A stretch of 64,000 nt of DNA, taken from Archivesica marissinica. Taxonomy: Eukaryota > Mollusca > Bivalvia > Venerida > Vesicomyidae. This document shows, in pieces, positions 36,671 through 49,175 of the stretch (the first letter of the stretch is position 1; each line of letters begins with the position of its first letter). The position numbers were made by a program, and so were the translations under genes. The notes under the pieces are model-generated. The model made no database searches and was not told the DNA's origin. It was given only the letters and a program-made list of their open reading frames with translations. The stretch spans positions 21,089,911 to 21,153,910 of the forward strand of contig CM026402.1 of NCBI GenBank assembly GCA_014843695.1. The letters are read 5' to 3'.

Positions 36671-36933
36671 ATACGTAATCACTCTCGAGAGCTCATTCCT
36701 GATGGAAACCATCGCAACGAGGGAGAGAGATGAGCCAATGTGGAATTTAAATACCTTGCCTAATGACACTAAACGCTGTATAGCTTTCTGTCCAATTCCT
36801 AAATTTCAATTGTTGTAAATAACCATGTACATGATAGAAACTAAATATGTTTAAACCAACGTGGCTACAGCTGTGCTCGAACTCCGGACCGTTCACACCT
36901 AAAGCGAACGCTCTACCACAGCGCTATCACGAC
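36671..36933 (-). mobile_element. SINE family C with about 90 bp inserted between body and head
   Basis: The minus-strand head (GATAGCGCTGTGGTAGAGCG, B box GGAGTTCGAGCAC) and body (AGGCAAGGTATTTAAATT, CATCAGGAATGAGCTC) are family C. About 90 bp of unrelated AT-rich sequence (about 36765-36860) separate them. The shared tail is cut short after the GAGAGTGATTA region. Confidence 0.78.
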
Positions 36934-37754
36934 TTCCACTTAGGCCTACGGCCTGTGTGGTTAATTCCTACGCGACATGACAACAATAATGTATTAATAA
37001 TATAATAATAATATAATATAATAATATAATAATAATAATAAAGACTCTATTTTATTTCTGTTACATGTTTATGTTTTTCTTCTTACCAGTCGAATAACAA
37101 CAATATTTCTTCTTTTCTGTTTTGACATGGTGGAAAGTAATGTTAAAAAAAATTCTATGCGGGCCTCGAGTGCATCTATCGCTCAGAGAGTATCCCAACT
37201 GCCATCGATAAAATGCCGAGAGTCGTTGAGAACTCGAATTCTTCCAGCCAAATCAGCTATACCGGCCATTGTACTATTATCTCCCCCTTTCAAAATGGAG
37301 TCAGTAGTCCGGGAAGGAGCAGATCTTTGTAGTTTTACGGTCAGTTAGCCGTCATTTTCCACTTGATTACAAGCAATGTTCACAGTGGTCAGACCAGGCG
37401 TCAAATCTGACCACTTTATCAACTCGTAATTACCATATTAAGGGTATAGCGTGACAGTTTTATTGAAATCTATCAATTTACTTGGCTAAAATGGTGTTTA
37501 TGTGCATAATTTTGCCGTGTTTGGTCTTTTCGACTTTTAAAAACGGCTACCTGGAACCACGGGAGCTGTCGGTGTGCATGGTTTCGGTGAAATATAGACA
37601 ATTATGATTTATGTAGTTTTAATATTGTGATATCTAGATATCTATGATAATAATTTATTATGTCTGCTTCTATTGAAGCAATTTCTGCATTCTCTATAGG
37701 ATCTTACACGCGTGGTGATTTCATATCATATTTTATGAAACTCGTTTTAGAATT
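36934..37754. other. Unique stretch with AAT microsatellite
   Basis: An AAT/AATAT microsatellite lies at about 36990-37042, followed by AATAAAGACTCTATTTTATT, similar to the candidate LINE tails at 21183 and 39787. A 73-codon plus frame (37127-37348) is unrecognised. An inverted repeat TGGTCAG/CTGACCA spans 37390-37417. Confidence 0.6.
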
Positions 37755-37930
37755 TTGTTATTAAACGATAGCCTGGGTGCGTTCTGTCGATTTTCCACTT
37801 TTTAACTTCTGGCAAAATGATATATGATCAGGAACTCAATACGGCCCAATTAATAGTCTCGGTATTAAAATATATTTATTTGACTGACCAGGCAAATATA
37901 TATCGACGCCTGTTCCCAGGCTAGGTAAAC
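37755..37930 (+). repeat. Dispersed repeat G, copy 2 (uninterrupted)
   Basis: This is the reference copy: TCTGTCGATTTTCCACTTTT, TAACTTCTGGCAAAATGATA, ATCAGGAACTCAATACGG, TATTTGACTGACCAGGCAAA, CGACGCCTGTTCCCAGGCTA. It shows what the interrupted copies at 30345 and 56088 looked like before their insertions. Confidence 0.8.
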
Positions 37931-39224
37931 TAGCCAAAATCACAATACCGCAGTAACAACAACCATACACTTTTTGAAGGAAAAACCCACGTTTCTGTAT
38001 GCCCGATTATGTTTCAGGTTTATTACATTGAGCTACATACGTACGCCGTAGTCTATAGTCGTGACGAGCCGTTGCATCAGAATCTGCACGTTTTGCAAGT
38101 AATATTACTATTTTTAGACAAAATTACCCATTTTCATAAATGAATTGGTCCAAAGGTATTTTTTAAATTAATTTATTGGTCTAAAACTATCATGGACCAG
38201 TCCATGTCAGTTACTTGTGTTGAATGGGTTAAGCCAAGAAAATAATATTTCTGTTTTAAATATAATTTTATATGACACGCAAATAAAAAGAAGTGGTAAG
38301 TATTATTGTAAAGGGCACACGAGTTAATGTAACAGCAGAACATATTCGTCAGACAGGACAACGTCCAACAGCGAGACCTGATCAGCTCACACATACAATC
38401 ACGCTATGGCATATTTCAAACTTATGGCTTTTCCGTCTCCAAATTGAAGAGGGCAAAGGGTAATAACTCTCACTTAGCTGACAATAAAGCAGATTTTGGG
38501 CGATAATTGTGTCAACAAACACTCCGCGAATATTGTGATGCAATGATTTACGTGTTCTCAGACAAATTCAAAGGACGAGATATTATTGCCTTTGGACCAT
38601 TACGGCAGTCATTCTGCTGAAAAAATTGTCCATCAAATTTCCATGTTGTCCTAATGTTACGGTGAAATTGCTTTCCGTAAAACACCAGTTTTAATAAAGT
38701 GGTATGGGTAAACGCGTAAATTTCGAAACAACAGTAATAATCCGAAATAATTTGAAATTAAGCAATAGCACGCTTTCACAATAATTACAACAGGAGATCG
38801 CTCTGAGCCGTCAGGAAACGGAAATATGAACGCAGCAATGCTGTTGGCCATCATGCTAATTTGCTCATACACCCCGGCAGATAAGGACATGTGGACTAGG
38901 GGCATTGGTGATATGGTTTCACGGCAGCCTAACTAAATAAAAGTACACTCAGAAACATATTTTGTACCAATTAGTCATTTTTAAAGATGCACCATATGAC
39001 TAGGGATAGAGATATATTACACTGCGAAGCAAATCTCATTTGCATGACATGCATTTGCAGGTGGTTTTTAAAATGTATATTACAGTCAAACTTGTCTTAC
39101 GCTGCCCACCAAGGTAATCGTAGAGAGTGGCTGCTTAGAACAAATGGCTGCTTAATCAAAGTGTTTGTTTATTATAGTGTCACCCCTATTTAAAGGGCCA
39201 GCCATTTCTGACTTATGAGACACC
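37931..39224. other. Unique stretch, nothing recognised
   Basis: About 1.3 kb with no repeat or supported gene. Minus-strand frames of 73 and 82 codons and a plus frame of 68 codons are the length expected by chance. Confidence 0.6.
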
Positions 39225-39419
39225 TCTTTTTATGAACATCAGTACTTCCCGAATCATGCTTGTATGCCAGGCGCCAGGCTGGTAGGCAATCGGTAACCAT
39301 TATTTAACTAGCTGGCGGCTCACCAACCGGCTATATCAGAACGAACCCCTGACTAGGTTCGAACCTTCGACTCCCCGCTCCGTAGGCGGACGCCTTCACC
39401 ACTAGGCCACGGAGACGGT
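39225..39419 (-). mobile_element. tRNA-Arg-like SINE (family H)
   Basis: The minus-strand head has GTGGCCTAGTGGTGAAGGCG as A box, anticodon stem-loop TCCGC-CTACGGA-GCGGG (anticodon ACG, arginine) and B box GGTTCGAACC. The acceptor arms do not pair, and the sequence continues into a body (CGGTTGGTGAGCCGCCAGC, ACCAGCCTGGCGCCTGGC), so this is a SINE head and not a tRNA gene. It is the only copy of this type in the window. Confidence 0.7.
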
Positions 39420-39512
39420 ATTATAATAATATAATAATGTATATTAAAACAACATATTGGGAATCTGGAAACTGGCTGCTTCACAGAGGTGACCGCTAAC
39501 ACAGGTTTGACT

Positions 39513-39625
39513 GTATATGTATATGCGTGTATGTATGTATGTATGTATGTAGGTATGTATGTGTGTATCTGTGTATATGTGTATATGTATATATTATGTG
39601 TGTATATGTATAAATATACTCATAT
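39513..39625. repeat. TATG/TGTA microsatellite
   Basis: An impure GTAT/GTGTAT tract. Reading frames across it (YVCMYV repeats) are artefacts of the tract. Confidence 0.9.
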
Positions 39626-39786
39626 AATATATTATAGTGCATATATGTGTAAAAAGTACTATGTTCCCTTTCATCCTGTTCATTTTGTTGTGAATTGACT
39701 GTGTTTATTATGTACATGCATCTCACCATATGGTGGAATAAAAGATATATATCTATCTCTCTATCAATAATTTGATTTGTATATGT

Positions 39787-39869
39787 GTTGAGGGCCTCGT
39801 GGTAGATTAACTTTTGTTTAAATGAGTTATCTCGTAAAATAAAGTCTTTATTATTATTATTATTATTTC
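39787..39869 (+). mobile_element. Probable non-LTR retrotransposon 3' end with ATT tail
   Basis: GAGGGCCTCGTGGTAGATTA, then ATGAGTTATCTCGTAAAATA, then AAGTCTTTATTATTATTATT. A short 3' UTR-like piece ending in an ATT microsatellite tail is typical of several LINE clades. There is no coding sequence. Similar ends occur at 21183 (opposite strand) and 36990. Confidence 0.5.
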
Positions 39870-39976
39870 AATCGAGTTTCGTGTTCCGTTCTATCCACTC
39901 TACATACTATAAGTGAAAATTGCACATTGGAATAAAGTCGAGTTTCCGATCTGTCAATCAATGTTCGTCTGCCGTT

Positions 39977-40650
39977 GTATCAACCGTTCACAGTGGAGCC
40001 CATTTCTTGCGTTGGGTTGCATAGTATCAACTGTTCACAATGGAGCCCACTTCTTGCGTTGGGTTGCATAGTATCAACTGTTCACAATGGAGCCCATTTC
40101 TTGCGTTGTGTTGCATAGTATCAACTTATCACAATGGAACCCATTTCTTGCGTTGGGTTGCATAGTATCAACCGTTCACAGTGGAACCCATTTCTTGCGT
40201 TGGGTTGCATAGTATCAACCGTTCACAGTGGAACCCATTTCTTGCGTTGTGTTGCATAGTATCAACTGTTCACAGTGGGACCCATTTCTTGCGTTGTGTT
40301 GCATAGTATCAACTGTTCACAGTGGAACCCATTTCTTGCGTTGTGTTGCATAGTATCAACTTATCACAATGGAACCCATTTCTTGCGTTGGGTTGCATAG
40401 TATCAACCGTTCACAGTGGAGCCCATTTCTTGCGTTGGGTTGCATAGTATCAACCGTTCACAGTGGAACCCATTTCTTGCGTTGTGTTGCATATTATCAA
40501 CCGTTCACAATGGAACCCATTTCTTGCGCTGGGTTGCATAGTAACAACTGTTCACAATGGAACCCATTTCTTGCGTTGGGTTGCATATTATCAACCGTCC
40601 ACAGTGGAGCCCATTTCTTGCGCTGGGTTGCATAGTATCAACTATATGCG
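39977..40650. repeat. 47-bp minisatellite (MS47), about 14 copies
   Basis: The unit is GTATCAACCGTTCACAGTGG, AGCCCATTTCTTGCGTTGGG, TTGCATA, with ACCGTTCACAGTGG/ACTGTTCACAATGG and GTTGGG/GTTGTG/GCTGGG variants. Variants recur in blocks, implying multi-unit copying. Short plus frames in it are not genes. Confidence 0.96.
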
Positions 40651-41186
40651 AGCGAGTGTACTTGATAAATCACAGGAGTTAGAAATATCATTAATTAAAA
40701 GAAAATCTACTTTATTAATATAAATAATAATAACAATTCATTTATATATACTTACTGTATGACAGATCTTAAACCAACAATGCAGCAAAGCTATAAACAA
40801 AACAATTGAATGTATTGGAAGATAGTCAGGCCCGTAGTCACACTGAGGCACACCGAAGCAGCTTCCTCGGTTAAAATGTCCAAGGAAAAAATAAAATAAA
40901 TAAACTACAAAAAAACTATCCCTTTGTTGTATAAAATGTTGACTGCTAGAGAGCTGAAAGGTCAGTATATAGCTATACGTCAAAAATCAGAAAACGCAGG
41001 AATTCTCTTCTATACCCCAACACTTTTAAGTGGGAACATGTCTCCGGACCCCCTAGATTGCATCGGTTGAAATTTGCCTCTGGCATGAATACATTTTTAA
41101 TCTGGTGTTTATTGTTGATACAGAATAATATATCAAACGCCTGTCGATGAAATGCTGAGAGAATAACTGGGAAACCTTAAAACGTG
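40651..41186. other. Unique stretch, nothing recognised
   Basis: No feature supported. An 81-codon minus frame has no domain. Confidence 0.55.
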
Positions 41187-41525
41187 TGTGTTTTACGTTT
41201 ATTTATCGTCGCTACCGGTTGCCCATATGAGCGACGCCTCCTGAAGAGATTAGTCATTTTAGATGTTTGGAGGATAGTGCAATGATACAGACAGAGACCC
41301 ATTGCAGAGTCTCCTCTGGTTCTTTTACGTGCACGGTGTAAAGCACCGACATGAGACCTCGGTTTAACATTCCATCTGAAAGACTGTTAATTTTATTAGG
41401 GTCAGACGGGGGATCGAACCTGCAATCCCTGGAGATCGAACCTGCGATCCCTGGATTACCAGTCCAGCGTGCTACCACTGGACTACAGCCAGTCCAGCGT
41501 GCTACAAGGACTACAGATCCGTCTG
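41187..41525 (-). mobile_element. SINE family A with duplicated promoter boxes in the head
   Basis: Tail and body are canonical on the minus strand. The head contains two partial duplications: the B-box segment (ATCGAACCTGC on plus) occurs twice 29-30 bp apart at 41413 and 41434-41450, and the A-box segment (CCAGTCCAGCGTGCTAC on plus) occurs at 41459 and 41488. Both lie within about 110 bp. Confidence 0.88.
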
Positions 41526-42275
41526 TTGAAACCCTTACAACGTGTTAATCTTGTCATAATATAGGATTAGACGATGTCTGCTCGGATTCGGAGAAGTAAT
41601 CAGATTAATGAGGCAGACATTACAAGACATTAGAAGGTGTTCCTAATCGAAATGTTACTTCTGGTGCACTCGTATCAATTTGGGCAATTTATTTTGCATA
41701 ATTGGTTAATAGCTTATGCCCGGCTGCCGGTGATTGACGGACACTTGTTTCGTGTTTCCCCACTATCTGCAAATAATTAGCACCCGTTTGATAAGGTGGA
41801 ATTCTAGTGCCATGTTCTGATAGAAACATATAACAAGAAATACTATTATATAGTGTACATATAAATATGTAACAGAAGGACGATTGAAAACTCACTCATA
41901 ATACACACTCGGATAGTGTATTGAATGAATGTATATACATTATAAAGTTCATAGTTTAGTAATTAAATGCAAAATGTTGACAATAACATGAAACCCTGTC
42001 CAACATAATAGTATATACCACATCCCTGCTGGAACATCCGCGAATCATATGGGAACCAAATATTGTTGCAGAATTTCAATTACGTAAATAGATTGACCTG
42101 GCCATTTCTGGATTCCAGCTCAAGCCTGTATTTCTATGCGCCACCAGTGAAAGCTTGGAACTAGTTCCCTGAAAACAATTGGACAATTGTAATACCTATA
42201 ATACGAATACATAGCAGTAATTCTTATCACATGAATTCCCATTCGTCCGGAAAATCTACTACTAACCGCACTAGA
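41526..42275. other. Unique stretch, nothing recognised
   Basis: No repeat, tRNA-like head or supported gene. Confidence 0.55.
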
Positions 42276-42540
42276 ATGTAGATCGGTCCAGTGGTTACAA
42301 AGCTGGACTGCGATTTCAAGGACCGCAGGTTCGAAACCCCCTTCTGACTCTCTACTATTCAGATTGGAACTATAAACCATGAAGTCTCGTGCACCGAGAG
42401 GTTGTAAACGAACAAGTGGTGGTTCTGATATTGGAGTGTATTCTTTATCTAGCACTATCTCCATCAATAAATAAAATTAATAATATAGTTCTGAAGGCGT
42501 CGCCCCAATTAACCATGCGGTGTTGATAAACAGTCGCATG
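42276..42540 (+). mobile_element. Highly diverged relative of SINE A
   Basis: Head AGATCGGTCCAGTGGTTACA, CTGGACTGCGATTTC and B box GGTTCGAAACCCCC. The body keeps the order of family A landmarks (ATGAAGTCTCGTGCACCGAG, AACAAGTGGTGGTTCT, GCACTATCTCC, TCTGAAGGCGTCGCCCC) with many differences. It is either an old copy or a separate subfamily. Confidence 0.65.
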
Positions 42541-43161
42541 GAAACCCCAAATACTAGAATGTTGTATATTTTGTTTTCGAAATCAACTGTTATAAATGAA
42601 TCCTTCAGATGGAAACGATAATCACCCCACCACATTTTAGTTCTCTCTTTTCCCCATTTCTATATCACTCTCCAAAAACAAAACAATGCCTATTATACAC
42701 ATAAATGTGAATATGCATAACATAGACAAGTTATCAAAATAATTCTGTAAAATAAATGATCTTGCATCAAATAAATGTATAACTAGTCATGTCAATTGTA
42801 TATATATAGCCATATCACTTGTATGTTGTACATTATATGTCTATCAATGGAAATAAAAGGTAGGGGTGGGGTCCTCAAAATGATGAAAAATAGAATGTAC
42901 CTAGTGTGGGAAATGCCGTGGGCATCGTGCGTAATGCTTACCACGACCGTCATACTGTACCACGACCGTCATATAGTATACAGTATACAGTATACATATA
43001 GTATACATTTCACGCGTTTCGAAGAATAGCGTGAATTATTTGTCTTTCCGCGGAACGTATTTCGTACTATTGGTCAGTACTTGCACGTGGCTTGCATTGT
43101 ATGTGTGTTTTTATTTTAGAGTTGCACAAATATGTTAGGTTACATAGCAACCTGCCATATG
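42541..43161. other. Unique flank of the 36-bp satellite
   Basis: It contains a GTATACA-rich stretch (42966-43010: AGTATACAGTATACAGTATA). Just before the array there is a small hairpin, AGGTT-ACATAGC-AACCT, at 43136-43152. Confidence 0.65.
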
Positions 43162-46100
43162 TATACTAGAGGACATAGAAAACGCACACCTATATTATAT
43201 ACTAGAGGACATAGAAAACGCACACCTATATTATATACTAGAGGACATAGAAAACGCACACCTATATTATATACTAGAGGACATAGAAAACGCACACCTA
43301 TATTATATACTAGAGGACATAGAAAACGCACACCTATATTATATACTAGAGGACATAGAAAACGCACACCTACATTATATACTAGAGGACATAGAAAACG
43401 CACACCTACATTATATACTAGAGGACATAGAAAACGCACACCTACATTATATACTAGAGGACATAGAAAACGCACACCTACATTATATACTAGAGGACAT
43501 AGAAAACGCACACCTACATTATATACTAGAGGACATAGAAAACGCACACCTACATTATATACTAGAGGACATAGAAAACGCACACCTACATTATATACTA
43601 GAGGACATAGAAAACGCACACCTACATTATATACTAGAGGACATAGAAAACGCACACCTACATTATATACTAGAGGACATAGAAAACGCACACGTACATT
43701 ATATACTAGAGGACATAGAAAACGCACACCTACATTATATACTAGAGGACATAGAAAACGCACACCTACATTATATACTAGAGGACATAGAAAACGCACA
43801 CCTACATTATATACTAGAGGACATAGAAAACGCACACCTACATTATATACTAGAGGACATAGAAAACGCACACCTACATTATATACTAGAGGACATAGAA
43901 AACGCACACCTACATTATATACTAGAGGACATAGAAAACGCACACCTACATTATATACTAGAGGACATAGAAAACGCACACCTACATTATATACTAGAGG
44001 ACATAGAAAACGCACACCTACATTATATACTAGAGGACATAGAAAACGCACACCTACATTATATACTAGAGGACATAGAAAACGCACACCTACATTATAT
44101 ACTAGAGGACATAGAAAACGCACACCTACATTATATACTAGAGGACATAGAAAACGCACACCTACATTATATACTAGAGGACATAGAAAACGCACACCTA
44201 CATTATATACTAGAGGACATAGAAAACGCACACCTACATTATATACTAGAGGACATAGAAAACGCACACCTACATTATATACTAGAGGACATAGAAAACG
44301 CACACCTACATTATATACTAGAGGACATAGAAAACGCACACCTACATTATATACTAGAGGACATAGAAAACGCACACCTACATTATATACTAGAGGACAT
44401 AGAAAACGCACACCTACATTATATACTAGAGGACATAGAAAACGCACACCTACATTATATACTAGAGGACATAGAAAACGCACACCTACATTATATACTA
44501 GAGGACATAGAAAACGCACACCTACATTATATACTAGAGGACATAGAAAACGCACACCTACATTATATACTAGAGGACATAGAAAACGCACACCTACATT
44601 ATATACTAGAGGACATAGAAAACGCACACCTACATTATATACTAGAGGACATAGAAAACGCACACCTACATTATATACTAGAGGACATAGAAAACGCACA
44701 CCTACATTATATACTAGAGGACATAGAAAACGCACACCTACATTATATACTAGAGGACATAGAAAACGCACACCTACATTATATACTAGAGGACATAGAA
44801 AACGCACACCTACATTATATACTAGAGGACATAGAAAACGCACACCTACATTATATACTAGAGGACATAGAAAACGCACACCTACATTATATACTAGAGG
44901 ACATAGAAAACGCACACCTACATTATATACTAGAGGACATAGAAAACGCACACCTACATTATATACTAGAGGACATAGAAAACGCACACCTACATTATAT
45001 ACTAGAGGACATAGAAAACGCACACCTACATTATATACTAGAGGACATAGAAAACGCACACCTACATTATATACTAGAGGACATAGAAAACGCACACCTA
45101 CATTATATACTAGAGGACATAGAAAACGCACACCTACATTATATACTAGAGGACATAGAAAACGCACACCTACATTATATACTAGAGGACATAGAAAACG
45201 CACACCTACATTATATACTAGAGGACATAGAAAACGCACACCTACATTATATACTAGAGGACATAGAAAACGCACACCTACATTATATACTAGAGGACAT
45301 AGAAAACGCACACCTACATTATATACTAGAGGACATAGAAAACGCACACCTACATTATATACTAGAGGACATAGAAAACGCACACCTACATTATATACTA
45401 GAGGACATAGAAAAACGCACGCCTACATTATATACTAGAAGACATAGAAAAACGCACGCCTACATTATCTACTAGAGGTCATAGAAAAACGCACACCTAC
45501 ATTATATACTAGAGGACATAGAAAAACGCACGCATACATTATATACTAGAAGACATAGAAAAACGCATGCCTACATTATATTCTAGAGGACATAGAAAAA
45601 CGCACACCTACATTATATACTAGAGGACATAGAAAAACGCACACCTACATTATATACTAGAGGACATAGAAAAACGCACACCTACATTATATACTAGAGG
45701 ACATAGAAAAACGCACACCTACATTATATACTAGAGGACATAGAAAACGCACACCTACATTATATACTAGAGGACATAGAAAAACGCACACCTACATTAT
45801 ATACTAGATAGAAAACGCACACCTACATTATATACTAGAGGACATAGAAAACGCACACCTACATTATATACTAGAGGACATAGAAAACGCACACCTACAT
45901 TATATACTAGAGGACATAGAAAACGCACACCTACATTATATACTAGAGGACATAGAAAACGCACACCTACATTATATACTAGAGGACATAGAAAACGCAC
46001 ACCTACATTATATACTAGAGGACATAGAAAACGCACACCTACATTATATACTAGAGGACATAGAAAACGCACACCTACATTATATACTAGAGGACATAGA

Positions 46101-47724
46101 AAACGCACACCTACATTATATACTAGAGGACATAGAAAACGCACACCTACATTATATACTAGAGGACATAGAAAACGCACACCTACATTATATACTAGAG
46201 GACATAGAAAACGCACACCTACATTATATACTAGAGGACATAGAAAACGCACACCTACATTATATACTAGAGGACATAGAAAACGCACACCTACATTATA
46301 TACTAGAGGACATAGAAAACGCACACCTACATTATATACTAGAGGACATAGAAAACGCACACCTACATTATATACTAGAGGACATAGAAAACGCACACCT
46401 ACATTATATACTAGAGGACATAGAAAACGCACACCTACATTATATACTAGAGGACATAGAAAACGCACACCTACATTATATACTAGAGGACATAGAAAAC
46501 GCACACCTACATTATATACTAGAGGACATAGAAAACGCACACCTACATTATATACTAGAGGACATAGAAAACGCACACCTACATTATATACTAGAGGACA
46601 TAGAAAACGCACACCTACATTATATACTAGAGGACATAGAAAACGCACACCTACATTATATACTAGAGGACATAGAAAACGCACACCTACATTATATACT
46701 AGAGGACATAGAAAACGCACACCTACATTATATACTAGAGGACATAGAAAACGCACACCTACATTATATACTAGAGGACATAGAAAACGCACACCTACAT
46801 TATATACTAGAGGACATAGAAAACGCACACCTACATTATATACTAGAGGACATAGAAAACGCACACCTACATTATATACTAGAGGACATAGAAAACGCAC
46901 ACCTACATTATATACTAGAGGACATAGAAAACGCACACCTACATTATATACTAGAGGACATAGAAAACGCACACCTACATTATATACTAGAGGACATAGA
47001 AAACGCACACCTACATTATATACTAGAGGACATAGAAAACGCACACCTACATTATATACTAGAGGACATAGAAAACGCACACCTACATTATATACTAGAG
47101 GACATAGAAAACGCACACCTACATTATATACTAGAGGACATAGAAAACGCACACCTACATTATATACTAGAGGACATAGAAAACGCACACCTACATTATA
47201 TACTAGAGGACATAGAAAACGCACACCTACATTATATACTAGAGGACATAGAAAACGCACACCTACATTATATACTAGAGGACATAGAAAACGCACACCT
47301 ACATTATATACTAGAGGACATAGAAAACGCACACCTACATTATATACTAGAGGACATAGAAAACGCACACCTACATTATATACTAGAGGACATAGAAAAC
47401 GCACACCTACATTATATACTAGAGGACATAGAAAACGCACACCTACATTATATACTAGAGGACATAGAAAACGCACACCTACATTATATACTAGAGGACA
47501 TAGAAAACGCACACCTACATTATATACTAGAGGACATAGAAAACGCACACCTACATTATATACTAGAGGACATAGAAAACGCACACCTACATTATATACT
47601 AGAGGACATAGAAAACGCACACCTACATTATATACTAGAGGACATAGAAAACGCACGCCTACATTATATACTAGAGGACATAGAAAACGCACACCTACAT
47701 TATATACTAGAGGACATAGAAAAC
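43162..47724. repeat. 36-bp satellite (Sat36), block 1, about 126 copies
   Basis: The unit is CTACATTATATACTAGAGGA, CATAGAAAACGCACAC. Units are almost all identical. Exceptions are the first five units (CCTATATT), one CACACGTAC unit near 43693, and a cluster of 37-bp units (an extra A, GAAAAACGCAC) at 45408-45800 with other changes and one shortened unit. With a 36-bp period and no stops in several frames, open frames of 768 codons (plus, TRGHRKRTPTLY) and 747 and 656 codons (minus, RFLCPLVYNVGV) occur. The 37-bp units break the frame, so translation is not conserved. Confidence 0.98.
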
Positions 47725-48175
47725 GAACGATGTAAATTTGTTTATAGTCGCCACCGCATAAATGCATTTGGGCGACTGTATTTTCTAAGATGGTTATGTC
47801 CTAAGGTGATTCTTCTTGTCTAAGGTGATTCTTCTTGTCCTAAGGTGATTCTTCTGTGGTGGTTATTCGATGATGATTATACGTGTTCTGTGATGATTAT
47901 TCCCATGCTTCTATGATGATTATTCCTGTTCTTCTACGTTGATTAGTTCGGTATTCTCTGAAGGTTCTGTATTCTGTGTGGCTTATGAAGACGTCATCAG
48001 GTGGTTACTTCTTTCTGTGCCGGCCAGGTTGACAAGGCCTGGTCTGTACGTGGTCCTTTGTAGGGCCACACTCCTCACTGTTGGTCACCCCGCAGCAGCA
48101 TTAATACGGATCTGACAGTTAGACATCTGGTCGTCGATTGTCACTCAGGGGAGCGTGGATGCCACGACTGTTGCC
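47722..48175. repeat. Sat36 spacer, copy 1, cut by the assembly gap
   Basis: These 454 bp match 52909-53362 except for two substitutions (48112 C to T, 48122 G to A). The spacer begins with a hairpin (AGTCGCC at 47746-47752, GGCGACT at 47771-47777, with AAATGCATTT in the loop). Three copies of about 20 bp (CTAAGGTGATTCTTCTTGTC) follow, then ATGATGATTAT repeats. No gene is recognised. Confidence 0.95.
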
Positions 48176-49175
48176 NNNNNNNNNNNNNNNNNNNNNNNNN
48201 NNNNNNNNNNNNNNNNNNNNNNNNNNNNNNNNNNNNNNNNNNNNNNNNNNNNNNNNNNNNNNNNNNNNNNNNNNNNNNNNNNNNNNNNNNNNNNNNNNNN
48301 NNNNNNNNNNNNNNNNNNNNNNNNNNNNNNNNNNNNNNNNNNNNNNNNNNNNNNNNNNNNNNNNNNNNNNNNNNNNNNNNNNNNNNNNNNNNNNNNNNNN
48401 NNNNNNNNNNNNNNNNNNNNNNNNNNNNNNNNNNNNNNNNNNNNNNNNNNNNNNNNNNNNNNNNNNNNNNNNNNNNNNNNNNNNNNNNNNNNNNNNNNNN
48501 NNNNNNNNNNNNNNNNNNNNNNNNNNNNNNNNNNNNNNNNNNNNNNNNNNNNNNNNNNNNNNNNNNNNNNNNNNNNNNNNNNNNNNNNNNNNNNNNNNNN
48601 NNNNNNNNNNNNNNNNNNNNNNNNNNNNNNNNNNNNNNNNNNNNNNNNNNNNNNNNNNNNNNNNNNNNNNNNNNNNNNNNNNNNNNNNNNNNNNNNNNNN
48701 NNNNNNNNNNNNNNNNNNNNNNNNNNNNNNNNNNNNNNNNNNNNNNNNNNNNNNNNNNNNNNNNNNNNNNNNNNNNNNNNNNNNNNNNNNNNNNNNNNNN
48801 NNNNNNNNNNNNNNNNNNNNNNNNNNNNNNNNNNNNNNNNNNNNNNNNNNNNNNNNNNNNNNNNNNNNNNNNNNNNNNNNNNNNNNNNNNNNNNNNNNNN
48901 NNNNNNNNNNNNNNNNNNNNNNNNNNNNNNNNNNNNNNNNNNNNNNNNNNNNNNNNNNNNNNNNNNNNNNNNNNNNNNNNNNNNNNNNNNNNNNNNNNNN
49001 NNNNNNNNNNNNNNNNNNNNNNNNNNNNNNNNNNNNNNNNNNNNNNNNNNNNNNNNNNNNNNNNNNNNNNNNNNNNNNNNNNNNNNNNNNNNNNNNNNNN
49101 NNNNNNNNNNNNNNNNNNNNNNNNNNNNNNNNNNNNNNNNNNNNNNNNNNNNNNNNNNNNNNNNNNNNNNNNNNN
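48176..49175. other. Assembly gap, exactly 1,000 N
   Basis: The round length indicates a placeholder, so the true distance is unknown. The missing part probably contains at least the 277-bp right half of the spacer plus satellite units. Confidence 1.

Noticed and set aside
39350..39419. Functional tRNA-Arg(ACG) gene on the minus strand
   Set aside because: The anticodon arm and promoter boxes are good, but the acceptor arms do not pair and the sequence runs on into a SINE body.
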